Below are positions 1-9,286 of a stretch of DNA of 64,000 nt, in pieces (positions within the stretch are counted from its first letter, which is position 1; each line of letters starts with the position of its first letter). The notes under the pieces are model-generated. The model ran no database searches. It saw only the letters and a program-made list of their open reading frames with translations, and was not told the origin of the DNA. Origin of the DNA: Pseudomonadota bacterium (lineage in GTDB: Bacteria > Pseudomonadota > Alphaproteobacteria > Acetobacterales > Acetobacteraceae). The position numbers were made by a program, and so were the translations under genes. The stretch spans positions 18,270-82,269 of the forward strand of contig JAJZNE010000106.1 in the NCBI GenBank assembly GCA_021847995.1. The letters are read 5' to 3'.

Positions 1-1675
1 CGACCCGGATGGCGCGGGCGGGGATGTCGATCTCAATCCGGTCGCCTTCCTCCACCAGCCCGATCGCCCCGCCCTCCGCCGCTTCCGGCGAGACATGGCC
101 GATCGACAGGCCGGACGTGCCGCCGGAGAATCGGCCGTCGGTCACCAGCGCGCAGGCTTTGCCCAGCCCCTTCGATTTCAGGTAGCTGGTCGGATACAGC
201 ATCTCCTGCATCCCCGGCCCGCCCTTCGGGCCTTCGTAGCGGATCAGCACCACGTCGCCCGCCGCGACCCGGCCGCCCAGAATGCCCTCCACCGCCGCGT
301 CCTGGCTCTCGAAGAGGCGGGCGGGGCCGGCGAATTTCAGGATGCTCGCATCCACGCCGGCGGTCTTCACGATGCAGCCGTCCCCGGCAAGGTTGCCGTA
401 CAGCACCGCCAGCCCGCCATCCTTCGAGAAGGCATGCGCGGCATCGCGGATCACGCCCCGCTCGCGGTCCAGGTCCAGCGACTCCCAGCGCGCCGACTGG
501 CTGAACGCCTCGGTGGTCGGGACGCCACCCGGCGCGGCGCGGAAGAACTCCGCGCTGCTGCGACTCCCGCTGCGCCGCACGTCCCAGCGCCCCAGCGCAT
601 CGGCCAGGGTCGCGGTGTGAACGGTGGCAACGCTGGTGTCGATCAGCCCGCCGCGGTCCAGCTCGCCCAGGATGCCCATGATGCCGCCGGCGCGGTGCAC
701 GTCCTCGACATGGACATCCGGCACCGACGGGGCCACCTTGCACAGCACCGGCACGCGGCGCGACAGCCGGTCGATGTCGCGCATGGTGAAGCCGACCTGC
801 CCCTCATGCGCCGCCGCCAGCAGATGCAGCACGGTGTTGGTCGAGCCGCCCATGGCGATGTCGAGCGTCATCGCGTTCTCGAACGCGGTGAAGCTCGCGA
901 TGCTGCGCGGCAGCACCGAGGCGTCGTCCTGCTCGTAATAGCGCCGGGCGAGATCGACGATCAGCCGCCCCGCCTCGACGAACAGGCCGCGGCGGTCGGC
1001 ATGGGTTGCCACCACCGTGCCGTTGCCCGGCAGCGCGAGGCCCAGCGCCTCGGTCAGGCAGTTCATCGAATTGGCGGTGAACATGCCGGAGCAGGAGCCG
1101 CAGGTCGGGCAGGCCGAGCGCTCGATCACCTGCACTTCCTCATCGGTCATCGTGCTGTCGGCGGCGGCGACCATCGCGTCGATCAGATCGACCGCGCGCT
1201 GCGTGCCGCGATGCACCACCTTGCCCGCCTCCATCGGTCCGCCGGAGACGAACACCACCGGAATGTTGAGCCGCAGCGCCGCCATCAGCATGCCCGGCGT
1301 GATCTTATCGCAGTTGGAGATGCACACCAGCGCGTCGGCGCAATGCGCATTGACCATGTATTCGACGCTGTCGGCGATCAGCTCGCGCGAGGGCAGGCTG
1401 TAGAGCATCCCGGCATGGCCCATGGCGATGCCGTCATCGACCGCAATGGTGTTGAATTCCCTGGCGACGCCGCCCGCCGCCGCGATCTCGCGCACGACCA
1501 GCTGGCCGAGATCCTTCAGGTGGACATGGCCGGGGACGAACTGGGTGAAGGAGTTGGCGACGGCGATGATCGGCTTGCCGAAGTCGCTGTCCGTCATCCC
1601 GGTGGCCCGCCATAGCCCGCGGGCACCCGCCATGTTGCGGCCGTGGGTCGTGGTGTGCGAGCGATAGCTGGGCAT
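1..1675 (-). CDS. ilvD: Dihydroxy-acid dehydratase, 3' end cut off by window
   Basis: IlvD dehydrates 2,3-dihydroxy-3-methylbutanoate (and the isoleucine analogue) in cytoplasmic branched-chain amino-acid synthesis. The reading frame starts at ATG 1675 with [20 protein letters not shown], the usual IlvD N-terminus, and stays open to base 1. About 558 residues are visible, against roughly 615 in the family, so the last 50-60 residues are missing. Cysteines at about residues 122 (ISNCDK) and 195 ([11 protein letters not shown]) match the iron-sulfur and active-site region. The next gene upstream on the same strand is the Hsp20 pair, 228 bases away, so ilvD probably has its own promoter. Confidence 0.96.
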   Translation of the reverse strand, partial: MPSYRSHTTTHGRNMAGARGLWRATGMTDSDFGKPIIAVANSFTQFVPGHVHLKDLGQLVVREIAAAGGVAREFNTIAVDDGIAMGHAGMLYSLPSRELIADSVEYMVNAHCADALVCISNCDKITPGMLMAALRLNIPVVFVSGGPMEAGKVVHRGTQRAVDLIDAMVAAADSTMTDEEVQVIERSACPTCGSCSGMFTANSMNCLTEALGLALPGNGTVVATHADRRGLFVEAGRLIVDLARRYYEQDDASVLPRSIASFTAFENAMTLDIAMGGSTNTVLHLLAAAHEGQVGFTMRDIDRLSRRVPVLCKVAPSVPDVHVEDVHRAGGIMGILGELDRGGLIDTSVATVHTATLADALGRWDVRRSGSRSSAEFFRAAPGGVPTTEAFSQSARWESLDLDRERGVIRDAAHAFSKDGGLAVLYGNLAGDGCIVKTAGVDASILKFAGPARLFESQDAAVEGILGGRVAAGDVVLIRYEGPKGGPGMQEMLYPTSYLKSKGLGKACALVTDGRFSGGTSGLSIGHVSPEAAEGGAIGLVEEGDRIEIDIPARAIRV

Positions 1676-1830
1676 GATCTGGCGTCCTTCACCGTGGCGG
1701 GTGCCGGCCCGACCGGGCTTGCCGATGCACCGGCGGGCTGGCACAGGGAACGACGCTTTAGCCCTTCGCCTTCGCTTCGGCCATCACCTGGCCGGGGGAG
1801 AGCGACGCCGCGCGATTTCGGCGCCCGCGT

Positions 1831-1856
1831 GCGCCACCCCTGCGCGGGGGTGGTGC
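1831..1856 (-). terminator. GC-rich hairpin downstream of the Hsp20 operon
   Basis: A ten-base arm at 1831-1840 pairs with 1847-1856, with one G-T mismatch and a six-base loop. It lies between the stop of the second hsp20 gene (1904) and the start of ilvD (1675). There is no T-run, so it could be a weak terminator of the heat-shock transcript, an ilvD leader structure, or only a transcript-end stabiliser. Confidence 0.3.
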
Positions 1857-1903
1857 GCGCGATCCGTGACCGCCGCACCGCTCAGCCGCGGCCTTGGATC
1901 GGC

Positions 1904-2395
1904 TCAGCCGCTGCTGATCGGGATGCGCTTCACCTGGCTCTGCGCCTCGGGGCGCTTGGCCAGGGTGACGGTCAGGACGCCATTGCGGAAGGCGGCGTTG
2001 ACCTGCCCGGGGTCCACGTCCGGACCGAGTTGCAGCGAGCGTTGGAACCGTCCTTCCCAGCGCTCGCTGTAGAGCGCGCCCTTGCTCTCCGACTTCTTCT
2101 CACCCTTGATCGTCAGCACGCCGTCGGCCAGGGAAAGTTCGACGTCGTTCTGCTCCACACCGGGTAGTTCGGCGACCACCCGCACCTCCTTCTCGGTCTC
2201 GCTGACCTCGACATGCGGCCAGCCGCCGGAAAGTCCGAAGCGCGCCGGCTGCGTCAGGCCGAAACCGCGGGCGAAGTCATCGAACATGCGGTTCATCTCC
2301 CGGTGCAGGGCAAGGAAGGGATCGCCCTCATCGGAAAAGCGCTGCGGCGCGACGGAGCGGTTGCGCGCCCACGGAACGAGATCGGTCAGTGCCAT
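1904..2395 (-). CDS. Small heat shock protein Hsp20 (second of pair)
   Basis: This 163-residue protein has an alpha-crystallin domain from about residue 55 (WPHVEVSETEKEVRVVAELP) to about 150, with the conserved strand FRNGVLTVTLAK. Such proteins are ATP-independent holdases that bind unfolding polypeptides in the cytoplasm. The start MALTDLVPWARN at 2395 is chosen because GGAGG lies seven bases upstream; longer readings lack this. It is the second cistron behind another hsp20 gene (91-base gap). Its ribosome site is inside a perfect hairpin, described separately, which suggests control at translation. Confidence 0.93.
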   Translation of the reverse strand: MALTDLVPWARNRSVAPQRFSDEGDPFLALHREMNRMFDDFARGFGLTQPARFGLSGGWPHVEVSETEKEVRVVAELPGVEQNDVELSLADGVLTIKGEKKSESKGALYSERWEGRFQRSLQLGPDVDPGQVNAAFRNGVLTVTLAKRPEAQSQVKRIPISSG

Positions 2396-2418
2396 GATAC
2401 TACCTCCATCGGTGGAGG
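2396..2418 (-). promoter_or_regulatory. Ribosome-site-sequestering hairpin of second hsp20
   Basis: On the minus strand the arms CCTCCA and TGGAGG (2403-2418) form a perfect six-base-pair stem with a four-base loop. The 3' arm contains the Shine-Dalgarno GGAGG, which sits seven bases from the ATG at 2395. The stem would hide the ribosome site at low temperature. A longer GC hairpin (arms GCACGGCG and CGCCGTGC) lies just upstream. An RNA-thermometer role is inferred from the sequence and the gene's identity; the core does not look like ROSE or fourU. Confidence 0.5.
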
Positions 2419-2486
2419 CGGGCGCGGACCACCGCACGGCGCGGCGCCGTGCCCGCCGGATGGTTGCAGGAACCCTGGCGCCCGGC

Positions 2487-2960
2487 TCAGGTCGCCGCAG
2501 CCTGCAATTGCCGCCGTGCCGACCCTTCAAACCGGGCGGGCGTGCCGGCGGCAATCTCGATGCGGCGCGGCTTCAGCGCCTCGGGCACCTCGCGCGCGAG
2601 CTCGATCGACAGCATGCCGTTCTTCAGTTCGGCGCCGACCACCTTGACAAAATCGGCAAGGTTGAACTGCCGCTGGAACGCGCGTCCGGCAATGCCGCGA
2701 TAGAGGTACTCGCCGGACTCCTCGCCCGCCTTCCTGCCGGAGACGATGAGCTGGTTGGCTTGCGCGGTGATCGACAGTTCCTCGGGCGTGAAGCCGGCAA
2801 CCGCGAGTGTCACCCGATAGCCGTCCTCGCCGGTTCGCTCGATATTGTACGGCGGATAGTTCTCCGCCGGGTCGAACTGCACCGCGTTCTCCAGCATGTC
2901 GAACAGACGGTCGAAGCCTACGGTCGAGCGGGTGAGCGGGGTGAAATCGACAACCCTCAT
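2487..2960 (-). CDS. Small heat shock protein Hsp20 (IbpA/HspA-like, first of pair)
   Basis: This 157-residue alpha-crystallin-domain holdase starts MRVVDFTPLTRSTVGFDRLF, typical of alphaproteobacterial IbpA/HspA proteins. The crystallin domain spans about residues 38-130 (YNIERTGEDGYRVTLAVAGF to LKNGMLSIELAREVPE). The start at 2960 is preceded by AAGGAGGA. It is the first gene of the operon, behind an RpoH-type promoter and a ROSE-like leader, so both transcription and translation should respond to heat. The pair probably makes mixed or specialised oligomers, as in other species with two Hsp20 classes. Confidence 0.95.
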   Translation of the reverse strand: MRVVDFTPLTRSTVGFDRLFDMLENAVQFDPAENYPPYNIERTGEDGYRVTLAVAGFTPEELSITAQANQLIVSGRKAGEESGEYLYRGIAGRAFQRQFNLADFVKVVGAELKNGMLSIELAREVPEALKPRRIEIAAGTPARFEGSARRQLQAAAT

Positions 2961-3042
2961 AGCCGTGTCCTCCTTGAGCAACATGGATACGAGCAGCAGG
3001 GCCTTTCGGCCCATCGCCAGGCCCGGTCCTGGCACCTGGCTG
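2961..3042 (-). promoter_or_regulatory. ROSE-like RNA thermometer in hsp20 leader
   Basis: The leader folds into consecutive hairpins. Arms GCCAGG/CCTGGC lie at 3016-3033, and GGGCC-GAAA-GGCCC at 2999-3012. The last hairpin (2963-2986) contains the ribosome site. In it, TTGCT pairs with AGGA with the G bulged out, a five-base loop between, and flanking pairs on both sides. This bulged TTGCT/AGGA pairing is the hallmark of ROSE elements, which melt on heating and release the ribosome site of small heat-shock genes. The gene behind it is exactly that type. Confidence 0.75.
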
Positions 3043-3048
3043 CACAGA

Positions 3049-3076
3049 ACCTAGGTAAATTCCCGGAGCGTTCAAG
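3049..3076 (-). promoter_or_regulatory. RpoH (sigma-32) type promoter of the hsp20 operon
   Basis: CTTGAA at 3076-3071 is followed after 15 bases by CCTAGGT at 3055-3049. This resembles the alphaproteobacterial sigma-32 pattern CTTGAA plus a CYTATNT-like -10 element. Transcription would start near 3042, which places the whole ROSE-like structure in the leader. Confidence 0.65.
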
Positions 3077-3102
3077 CCAGCCCGCGCTTGCGGCGGCAAT
3101 CC

Positions 3103-3546
3103 TCAGCGCCGGTACGGCAGCGGCAGCAGCACGCGCGCCGGCAGCTTCAGCGGCGCCAGCGGGCCGGGGACGAGGACCAGCGCTTCGGCGTCGTAATCGA
3201 CGATCAGCTCGCGGCAGGCGCCGCACGGCGTGACGACGGCAAGGCTGCGGTCGTGTTCCTCGGGCTTGGGATGGCGCACCGCGACCACGGCCGCAATGCT
3301 GCCATCGCCCTCCAGAATGGCGCGCCCGACCGCGATCGCCTCCGCACAGACCGACAGGCGGCCGACCGTGGTGCCGAGATGCAGGCCGGTCCAGATGCGC
3401 CCGTCGCGCCCGCGCAGCGCCGCCGCCACCATGTGCCAGAACGGCCGGTAATGACGCCGCAGCACATCGCGCGCCGCCGCCAGCAGCGTGCGGTCATCAT
3501 CGTCCAGCGGCAACCCCGGCGGCAGCTCGGACGATAGGTCCGGCAC
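3103..3546 (-). CDS. Cytidine deaminase-like zinc protein
   Basis: This 147-residue protein carries the cytidine-deaminase fold signature. CAE at about residues 66-69 supplies a zinc cysteine and the catalytic glutamate, and PCGACRE near residue 107 supplies the other two zinc cysteines. The family hydrolyses amino groups on cytidine or related nucleosides; some members act on blasticidin-type compounds. The exact substrate cannot be read from the sequence. The stop is 27 bases upstream of the RpoH promoter, and the gene lies four bases downstream of recA on the same strand, so it may be read from recA transcripts. Confidence 0.8.
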   Translation of the reverse strand: MPDLSSELPPGLPLDDDDRTLLAAARDVLRRHYRPFWHMVAAALRGRDGRIWTGLHLGTTVGRLSVCAEAIAVGRAILEGDGSIAAVVAVRHPKPEEHDRSLAVVTPCGACRELIVDYDAEALVLVPGPLAPLKLPARVLLPLPYRR

Positions 3547-3550
3547 CCCG

Positions 3551-4582
<1,032 letters not shown>

Positions 4583-4673
4583 GCCGGTCCCCCGTCGCGG
4601 CAGCCCGCCGCGGAAAATTCTCTCACGCCGGGAACGCAGCCGCAACCCGTGTGGAAGAGGTGGTTAAGGATTT

Positions 4674-4688
4674 GTTCGTTATATGTTC
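4674..4688 (-). promoter_or_regulatory. LexA (SOS) box of recA
   Basis: GTTC-N7-GTTC is present on the plus strand (GAAC-N7-GAAC read towards recA). This is the direct-repeat SOS operator of alphaproteobacteria. A -35-like TTGACG at 4693-4688 overlaps it, so LexA binding would block the recA promoter. Confidence 0.88.
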
Positions 4689-4729
4689 GTCAAACACCGA
4701 ACGCAAGGGGAACCGGAGGCCGGCCGCCA

Positions 4730-6397
4730 TCACGGCTCGGTATGCCCGTGCCTGTCGGCACGCCGGGCCGCCACCGCCTGCAGGCCCGCCAGCAGCTCGT
4801 CGATCTCGTACGGCTTGGCCAGAAAGGCGGTGGCCTCCGCCCCCGGCGCCGCCAGCAGCTCGCGCCGCACCTCCTCCGCGGCGTAGCCGGAGGCGAGAAT
4901 GGCCGGCAAGTCCGGGCGGCGGAGTCGGGCGCGCAGCGTCCGCACCAGCGCCGCCCCGTCCTGCCCCGGCATCACCAGGTCCGTCACCACCGCGGCCAGC
5001 GGGGGCAAGGCGCCGTCCAGCAGCGCCAGCGCCGCCTCCGCGCTCTCTGCCGCCAGCACCTGCCAGCCGTGCCGCGTCAGCGCCCGCTCCGCGACCCGGC
5101 GTACCGACGGCTCGTCATCGACCAGCAGCACCACCCCCGCCGCCGTCCCGGGCAGGCGGGGCGGGGCAGGTTTCGCCGCCGGCGCGGCGGCCGCGCCGGG
5201 CAGGGCGGGGATCGCCGTCTCCTCCGCGTCGCGCCGCGGCAGATAGACGCGCATCCGCGTGCCCACCGCCGGCGTGCTCTCCACCCCGAGGAACCCGTCC
5301 GACTGGCGCACGATGCCGTGCACGGTGGCGAGGCCGAGGCCGCTGCCGCCCTGCTCGCGCCGGGTGGTGAAGAACGGCTCGAAGATATGCGGCAGGATGT
5401 CCGGCGCGATGCCGGTTCCCGTGTCCTGCACCTCGATCATCACGTAGCGGCCGGGCGGGATCGTCTCCGCCCCGCGCAGCAGCGGCCGGTGCAGCGTGAT
5501 GTGGCCGCTGCGCAGCGTCAGCGTGCCGCCGTCCGGCATCGCATCGCGCGCATTCACCGCCAGATTGAGCAGGACCTGATCGAGCGCCGTCGGGTCGGCG
5601 CGCACCGTCGGCCCCGGTGCTTCCAGCACCAGATCGAGTCGTACCCGGCTGCCGAGCAGCCGGCGCAGCAGCCCCGCCATGCCGGTCAGCACCTCATTGA
5701 CCGAGAGCGCCCGCGGCTGGAGCATCTGCTGGCGTCCGAAGGCGAGCAGATGGCGCGTCAGCGCGCTGCCGCGGGCGGCGCTGGCACGGATCTGGGCGAT
5801 ATCCTCCCGCGCCTCCGCCGCCAGCCCGTCCAGGGCGGCCAGCGCGTCGGCCGCGCCGAGGATCGCGGTGAGCAGGTTGTTGAAATCATGCGCCACCCCG
5901 CCCGCCAGCTGCCCGGCCGCCTGGAGCCGCTGCGCATGGGCGAGCTGCGCCTCCAGCCGCGTCTGCGCCGAAACGTCGCGCAGGCTGAGCAGGCCGCCGC
6001 TCGCCGCCCCGTTCGCTTCGCGGATCGCAGCGGCGGTCACCGCCACCGTCGCCGGCTCCGGCGCCCCGGCGGCGAGCTGCGCGGTGACGCCGCGACCGGG
6101 GCTGCCGCCCGCCTGGCCGCGCAGCACCGGCCCCAGCGCCGCCCATGCCGCATCGCGCTCGGCCGCGGCGAACAGCAGCAGCAGCGGCGTGCCGGGCGAC
6201 AGGTCCAGCGTCGGTCCGGCCATCTGGCGCAGCATCGCGCTCGCGCGCAGGATGCGCCCGTGCCGGTCGGCGATCAGGCGTCCTGCCGACGGCTCCTCGA
6301 ACAGCAGCGCCACCGGCCCCTCCAGCGGGCCGGCGAACCGCTCGATCAGCCGCGGCGGCGGGGGTGGCGCGGGGCGGCGGCGCAGCAGGCGGATCAC
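4730..6397 (-). CDS. CckA-like hybrid histidine kinase without membrane segments
   Basis: The 555-residue protein has a PAS-like region (about 40-150), a HisKA domain with phosphorylatable His170 in VAHDFNNLLTAIL, an ATPase domain (LLNLAVNARDAM near 277, GSGLGLATVHGI near 351), and a receiver with phosphoacceptor Asp473 (VVTDLVMPG). These motifs match CckA, which feeds CtrA in alphaproteobacterial cell-cycle and flagellar control. CckA usually has two membrane helices at the N-terminus; none is visible here. It overlaps flhB by four bases and ends the flagellar operon, which fits a role with CtrA. Other hybrid kinases share this layout, so the name is tentative. Confidence 0.75.
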   Translation of the reverse strand: MIRLLRRRPAPPPPPRLIERFAGPLEGPVALLFEEPSAGRLIADRHGRILRASAMLRQMAGPTLDLSPGTPLLLLFAAAERDAAWAALGPVLRGQAGGSPGRGVTAQLAAGAPEPATVAVTAAAIREANGAASGGLLSLRDVSAQTRLEAQLAHAQRLQAAGQLAGGVAHDFNNLLTAILGAADALAALDGLAAEAREDIAQIRASAARGSALTRHLLAFGRQQMLQPRALSVNEVLTGMAGLLRRLLGSRVRLDLVLEAPGPTVRADPTALDQVLLNLAVNARDAMPDGGTLTLRSGHITLHRPLLRGAETIPPGRYVMIEVQDTGTGIAPDILPHIFEPFFTTRREQGGSGLGLATVHGIVRQSDGFLGVESTPAVGTRMRVYLPRRDAEETAIPALPGAAAAPAAKPAPPRLPGTAAGVVLLVDDEPSVRRVAERALTRHGWQVLAAESAEAALALLDGALPPLAAVVTDLVMPGQDGAALVRTLRARLRRPDLPAILASGYAAEEVRRELLAAPGAEATAFLAKPYEIDELLAGLQAVAARRADRHGHTEP

Positions 6398-7440
6398 AGC
6401 GCCCGCGTCCGCAGCCGCCAGACGAAGGCGATCAGTTCCGCCACCGCTTGATAGAGTTCGCGCGGAATCTCCGCGTCCAGCGGCACCCCGTGCAGTGCGC
6501 GGGCGAGCGGGGGGTTGGCGACCACGGGCACGCCGCTCTGGCGCGCGAGGTCACGGATGCGCGCGGCGACCTCTTCGGTGCCCTTCGCCACCACCCGCGG
6601 CGCCGCCGCCGAGCCGCGCTGATAGGCCAGCGCCACCGCGTAGTGCGTCGGATTGGTCACCACCACCGCTGCCTTCGGTACCGCCGCCATCATGCGCCGC
6701 CGCGCCCGTTGCAGGCGCAGCCGGCGGATGCGGGCGCGGATATGCGGATTGCCCTCGGTCTCCTTGTGCTCCTCGCGCAGTTCGTGGCGGCTCATGCGCA
6801 GGGAAGCGGCGTGGCGGGCGCGGGCGCGCAGGATGTCGGCGCCGGCTACCGCCGCCTGCACCGCGAGCAACGCCAGCAGCAGGTGGCGCGTCGCGAGGCC
6901 GGTCTGCCCGATCAGCAGCGCCGGCGTCCAGCCGGACGCCGCCGGCAGTTGCGGCCACGCGCCGGCCAGCGCCGCCCAGCAGGCGGCGCCCGCCAGGGCG
7001 AGTTTCAGCAGCGACTTGCCCGCCTCGGCCAGCGCCGCCGCGGAGAACACGCGGGCGAAGCCGCGGCGGGGATCGAGCCGCGCGAAATCGGGTTGCAGCG
7101 CCGGCCAGTGCACCAGGAATCCGGTCTGCCCCAGCACGGAAGCGGCGCCGGCGAGCGGGCCGGCAAGCAGAAAGGGCAGGGCGGCGAGCAGCGCCGCCAC
7201 GCCGGCCAGCCGCAAACCCTGAATGGGTGAGAGCGCATTTGCCTGCGCGAGCAGCCGCGCCAGCCGCGCCGCCACGTCGCGCGCCACCGCCGGGGCCGCC
7301 AGGATCAGCAGCGCCGTTGCCGCGGCCAGCGCCGCCAGCGGCGCAACCTCCCGCGACAGCGGCGCCTGTCCCTCCTCACGCGCCCGTGCGCGGCGACGGG
7401 CGGTTGCCGCTTCGGTGCGGTCCTCCTGCGCGCCGGACAC
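6394..7440 (-). CDS. flhB: Flagellar export switch protein FlhB
   Basis: FlhB is an inner-membrane part of the flagellar type III export gate and switches substrate from rod/hook to filament. The 348-residue protein has hydrophobic segments between about residues 35 and 200, then a basic cytoplasmic domain with the self-cleavage motif NPTH at 263-266. Cleavage falls between Asn and Pro in the family. It starts with GTG two bases after the fliR stop and overlaps the CckA-like gene by four bases, so translation is coupled along the operon. Confidence 0.95.
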   Translation of the reverse strand: MSGAQEDRTEAATARRRARAREEGQAPLSREVAPLAALAAATALLILAAPAVARDVAARLARLLAQANALSPIQGLRLAGVAALLAALPFLLAGPLAGAASVLGQTGFLVHWPALQPDFARLDPRRGFARVFSAAALAEAGKSLLKLALAGAACWAALAGAWPQLPAASGWTPALLIGQTGLATRHLLLALLAVQAAVAGADILRARARHAASLRMSRHELREEHKETEGNPHIRARIRRLRLQRARRRMMAAVPKAAVVVTNPTHYAVALAYQRGSAAAPRVVAKGTEEVAARIRDLARQSGVPVVANPPLARALHGVPLDAEIPRELYQAVAELIAFVWRLRTRAL

Positions 7441-7442
7441 CG

Positions 7443-8222
7443 CTAGCCGCCCGGCAGCGAAGCAAGGGCGGCGGCCATCTCCCGCCCCCAGACCGTGAGC
7501 AGGCCGCCGGCCAGCAGCCCGAGCAGCAGCAGGCCGCCGAGCAGATGCGCCGGGGCGGCGAGGAAGAACACCGGCAGTTGCGGCGCGAGCCGCCCCAGCC
7601 CCGCCAGGGCCGCGTGCCAGACGATGCCGGCGAGCAGGAACGGCGCGGCCAGCCGCAGCCCGAGCGCGAAACAGGCGGCGACCGCGGCCACCGCCTGCGA
7701 AGCCGTGTCCGCCGCCGGCAGCAGCACGCCGGCCGGCAGCACATCATAGCTGCCGGCCAGCGCCTGCAACGGCAGCGCATGCAGGCCGGAGCCGAGCAGC
7801 AGCACCGGCCCCGCCAGCCCGAGCAGCCGCCCGATCGCCGCCCCCTGCGGGCCGAGCACCTCATCGGGTTGCAGCACGCTCGCCTGGCCGCCGAACAGCG
7901 CAATGAACTCGCCCGCCACCGACAACGCCGTCATGGCCATCCGTGCCAGCCAGCCGAGCAGCAGCCCGACGGCAAGCTCCGCCGCCACCATGCGCAGCCC
8001 GTGCCAGACATCCGCCGGCGGTGCCGGCAGTGCCGGCGCCAGCACGGGCAGCAGCACGGCGGTCAGCGCCAGCGCGAAACCGGCCCGGATCATCGCCGGA
8101 AGGGCCGCCTCGCCGAGGCCGGGCAGCAGCATGCAGGCCGCGCCGACCCGGGCGAGCAGCAGCGCGAACGCGAAGGCGAGGCCGGGCAGGCGGGCGAGCA
8201 GGGCCGCGTCGTCGGCGCTCAC
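7443..8222 (-). CDS. fliR: Flagellar biosynthesis protein FliR
   Basis: FliR is a polytopic membrane subunit of the FliPQR export gate. The protein is almost entirely hydrophobic, with several membrane helices and the family's GEFIALFGGQA-like stretch at about residue 85. I start it at GTG 8222 (VSADDAALLARLPGLAFAFA), seven bases after the fliQ stop, because GAGGG overlaps that stop as a ribosome site. A longer start at 8282 would lie inside fliQ and adds an unlikely cysteine-rich leader. Predicted length is 259 residues, normal for FliR. Confidence 0.92.
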   Translation of the reverse strand: MSADDAALLARLPGLAFAFALLLARVGAACMLLPGLGEAALPAMIRAGFALALTAVLLPVLAPALPAPPADVWHGLRMVAAELAVGLLLGWLARMAMTALSVAGEFIALFGGQASVLQPDEVLGPQGAAIGRLLGLAGPVLLLGSGLHALPLQALAGSYDVLPAGVLLPAADTASQAVAAVAACFALGLRLAAPFLLAGIVWHAALAGLGRLAPQLPVFFLAAPAHLLGGLLLLGLLAGGLLTVWGREMAAALASLPGG

Positions 8223-8229
8223 GCCGCCC

Positions 8230-8502
8230 TCATGGCGCGCCGGCGAGCACCAGGCGGTCGAACACCAGCCGCGCGAACTCATCCAGCGTGCGCTGCATGT
8301 AGGGGCCGAGCACCAGCAGCGCCACGACCACCACGACCACCTTGGGCACGAACGCCACCGCCTGCTCGTTGATCTGCGTCACCGCCTGCACCAGCGACAT
8401 CACCAGCCCTGCCACGAGACCGGCGAGCAGCGGCGGACCGCCCAGCTTCGCCACCACCAGCACCGTCTCCCGCAGGAAGGCACCGATTTCCTGTTCACTC
8501 AT
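8230..8502 (-). CDS. fliQ: Flagellar biosynthesis protein FliQ
   Basis: FliQ is the small two-helix subunit of the export gate. The 90-residue product has the typical length and two hydrophobic hairpin segments (residues about 15-40 and 50-75). It starts MSEQEIGAFLRETVLVVAKL, close to the family start. It lies between fliE (24-base gap) and fliR (seven-base gap) in the same minus-strand operon. Confidence 0.95.
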   Translation of the reverse strand: MSEQEIGAFLRETVLVVAKLGGPPLLAGLVAGLVMSLVQAVTQINEQAVAFVPKVVVVVVALLVLGPYMQRTLDEFARLVFDRLVLAGAP

Positions 8503-8526
8503 GTTCCCGGTCCGCTCCGAGTCGGG

Positions 8527-8853
8527 TCAAATCGGCATCTTCATGATGTCCTGATAGGCCTGCACCACGCGGTCACGGATCGCCGTCACCGTCTGAAGGG
8601 TCAGTTCGGCGCGCGAAACCGCCTGCACCACCGCGGTCAGATCGCCGCCGCCGGCGATTGCCTGCATCGCCTGCCGTTCCGCCGCCGTCCCGGTCGCCAC
8701 CCCGTCCTGCATCGCGCGGGCCAGGGCCCCGCCGAAATCGCCGGCCGTGCCGCCGGCGGGGGCGCTGCCCTCGGCCGTGCTGCGATAGGCTGCCGCCGCC
8801 TGAAGCGGTGATACGCCGGCCCCGCCCGGCAGCACCGGCAGGCCCACGGTCAT
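8527..8853 (-). CDS. fliE: Flagellar hook-basal body protein FliE
   Basis: FliE links the MS ring to the rod and is the first protein exported through the gate. The 108-residue protein ends in the conserved helix region (SRAELTLQTVTAIRDRVVQA followed by YQDIMKMPI), which identifies the family. Its ATG is one base after the flgC stop. The Ala/Gly-rich N-terminal half is poorly conserved, as usual. Confidence 0.95.
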   Translation of the reverse strand: MTVGLPVLPGGAGVSPLQAAAAYRSTAEGSAPAGGTAGDFGGALARAMQDGVATGTAAERQAMQAIAGGGDLTAVVQAVSRAELTLQTVTAIRDRVVQAYQDIMKMPI

Positions 8854-8854
8854 G

Positions 8855-9262
8855 CTATTTCAGCAGGCCGATGGTGCGCACCAGCATCCCGCGCGTCGCC
8901 TGCAGCACCGCGAGGTTGGCGCTGTAGCTGCGCTCCGCCTCCCGCATGTCCATCAGCTCGATGAAGCTGTTGACATTGGGGATGCGGACATAGCCGTTGG
9001 CATCGGCGGCGGGATGGCCGGGGTCGTAGCGCTGCGGAAACGCCGTCGCGTCGCGGCCGACATGCGCGAGCTGGACCGTCGGCAGACCGAGCGCGCGGTC
9101 CATGCGGGTGGCGAAGGTGACGGTCTTGCGCCGGTACGGATCGGCGCCCGGCGTGCTTCCCGTGGTGTCCTGGTTGGCCAGATTCTCCGCGATCACGCGC
9201 AGCCGTCCCGACTGCGCCACCATGCCCGCCGCCGAAATGTCGAGTGCGCGTGCCAGATCCAT
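8855..9262 (-). CDS. flgC: Flagellar basal-body rod protein FlgC
   Basis: FlgC is one of the proximal rod proteins. The 135-residue product begins MDLARALDISAAGMVAQSGR and contains VIAENLANQDTTGSTPGADP, the N-terminal rod motif. The C-terminus has the conserved NSFIELMDMREAERSYSANL signature. It lies between flgB (24-base gap) and fliE (one base). Confidence 0.96.
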   Translation of the reverse strand: MDLARALDISAAGMVAQSGRLRVIAENLANQDTTGSTPGADPYRRKTVTFATRMDRALGLPTVQLAHVGRDATAFPQRYDPGHPAADANGYVRIPNVNSFIELMDMREAERSYSANLAVLQATRGMLVRTIGLLK

Positions 9263-9286
9263 CGCTTCGGCCCCTTCCCGCCGCTG

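Noticed and set aside
1594..1878. A 94-codon minus-strand frame between ilvD and the hsp20 operon.
   Set aside because: It overlaps the start of ilvD in another frame and is compositionally a shadow.
5679..8372. A long plus-strand open frame across the flagellar operon.
   Set aside because: Pro/Ala/Arg-rich shadow of cckA-like, flhB and fliR; no motif seen.
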